NCBI GenBank assembly: GCA_023488925.1
Contig: JAMDDA010000073.1
Span: forward strand, 350-7,473
DNA length: 7,124 nucleotides
Direction of reading: 5' to 3'
From: Actinomycetota bacterium
Lineage (GTDB): Bacteria > Actinomycetota > Thermoleophilia > RBG-16-64-13
Part shown: piece after piece, positions 4,499-7,124 of the stretch
How the letters are laid out: each line of letters begins with the position of its first letter
Numbering within the stretch: the first letter of the stretch is position 1
Made by a program: the position numbers and the translations under genes
Notes under the pieces: model-generated
What the model saw: the letters and a program-made list of their open reading frames with translations, nothing else
Database searches by the model: none
What the model was told of the DNA's origin: nothing

Positions 4499-4530
4499 TG
4501 GCCCCCGGGGGGCAGCGCCCGCCTCGCGGC

Positions 4531-4559
4531 TTGACAACCCCTGGGCCGAGTTGTAGCAT
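4531..4559 (+). promoter_or_regulatory. Vegetative-type promoter of the pyrophosphatase gene
   Basis: TTGACA (4531-4536) is a perfect -35 box, followed by 17 bases and TAGCAT (4554-4559), 4 of 6 matches to the -10 consensus. Transcription should begin near 4566, leaving a leader of about 59 nt. Confidence 0.75.
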
Positions 4560-4567
4560 GCCTTGGG

Positions 4568-4606
4568 TTTAAGCCGCCTTAAGAAAAGGCGGCGACAGCG
4601 CTTAAA
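4568..4606 (+). promoter_or_regulatory. Structured 5' leader hairpin of the pyrophosphatase mRNA
   Basis: An inner stem GCCGCCTT (4573-4580) with AAGGCGGC (4586-4593) closes on the loop AAGAA. An outer inverted repeat TTTAAGC (4568-4574) with GCTTAAA (4600-4606) encloses it. The structure fills the leader and ends one base before the A/G-rich ribosome binding site, which stays unpaired. It may stabilise the mRNA or influence ribosome access. It matches no riboswitch I know. Confidence 0.5.
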
Positions 4607-4615
4607 AAAGGAGGT
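4607..4615 (+). promoter_or_regulatory. Near-perfect ribosome binding site of the pyrophosphatase gene
   Basis: AAAGGAGGT, matching the consensus anti-16S complement, lies 9 nt before the ATG at 4625. It fixes that ATG over the later in-frame ATG codons and implies strong translation. Confidence 0.9.
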
Positions 4616-4624
4616 CGTGGCTGC

Positions 4625-7124
<2,500 letters not shown>

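Noticed and set aside
3258..4556. A 432-codon plus-strand open frame
   Set aside because: It is antisense to the membrane protein gene and extends into the repeat region; composition is Gly/Arg/His-rich and the minus frame shows coherent membrane helices.

Overview
The window is high-GC bacterial DNA. The large (about 270 nt) SRP RNA with an Alu-type 5' domain, the order tRNA-Ser / SRP RNA / dnaX, the strong Shine-Dalgarno sequences and the genome-encoded CCA tail on the tRNA suggest a high-GC Gram-positive-like lineage (Actinomycetota or a neighbouring phylum such as Chloroflexota). This placement is inference; no marker here fixes the taxon.

Layout. From 4118 down to the left edge everything real reads leftward (minus strand). 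In transcription order these are a seven-helix membrane protein of unknown function (4118-3366); a gap holding a degenerate repeat element (3063-3240); a tRNA-Ser(GGA) behind a consensus extended -10 promoter, with a short secreted or lipoprotein gene starting about 22 nt after its CCA; the SRP RNA (2017-1748) behind a second extended -10 promoter; and dnaX (start 1711), which runs off the left edge. At about position 85-95 the dnaX coding sequence breaks off and is joined head-on to the start of recR in the opposite orientation. Because recR normally lies just downstream of dnaX on the same strand, this is an inversion junction or an assembly/amplification chimera, and the last 30 or so codons of the dnaX reading frame are antisense recR, not DnaX.

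From 4119 to 4624 is a roughly 500-base divergent intergenic region. It contains two families of near-identical 25-28 nt GC-rich direct repeats at 60-61 nt period, several hairpins, and then a clear promoter (TTGACA, 17 nt, TAGCAT), a structured leader and a near-perfect ribosome binding site. These drive the only rightward gene, a membrane-bound proton-pumping pyrophosphatase (4625 to the right edge, 833 codons visible). It combines the lysine that marks K+-independent enzymes with the helix-6 glutamate position of K+-dependent or Na+ types and altered surrounding motifs. I place it in the evolutionarily divergent, Na+-inhibited H+-PPase group.

Functionally, dnaX/recR is a replication-repair cluster and the SRP RNA and tRNA-Ser are housekeeping RNAs. 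The pyrophosphatase couples pyrophosphate from biosynthesis to the ion gradient. I see no complete new defence or mobile system. The less ordinary content is the rearranged dnaX/recR junction, the dispersed inverted-repeat element, the CRISPR-spaced repeats and the tRNA-led mRNA.
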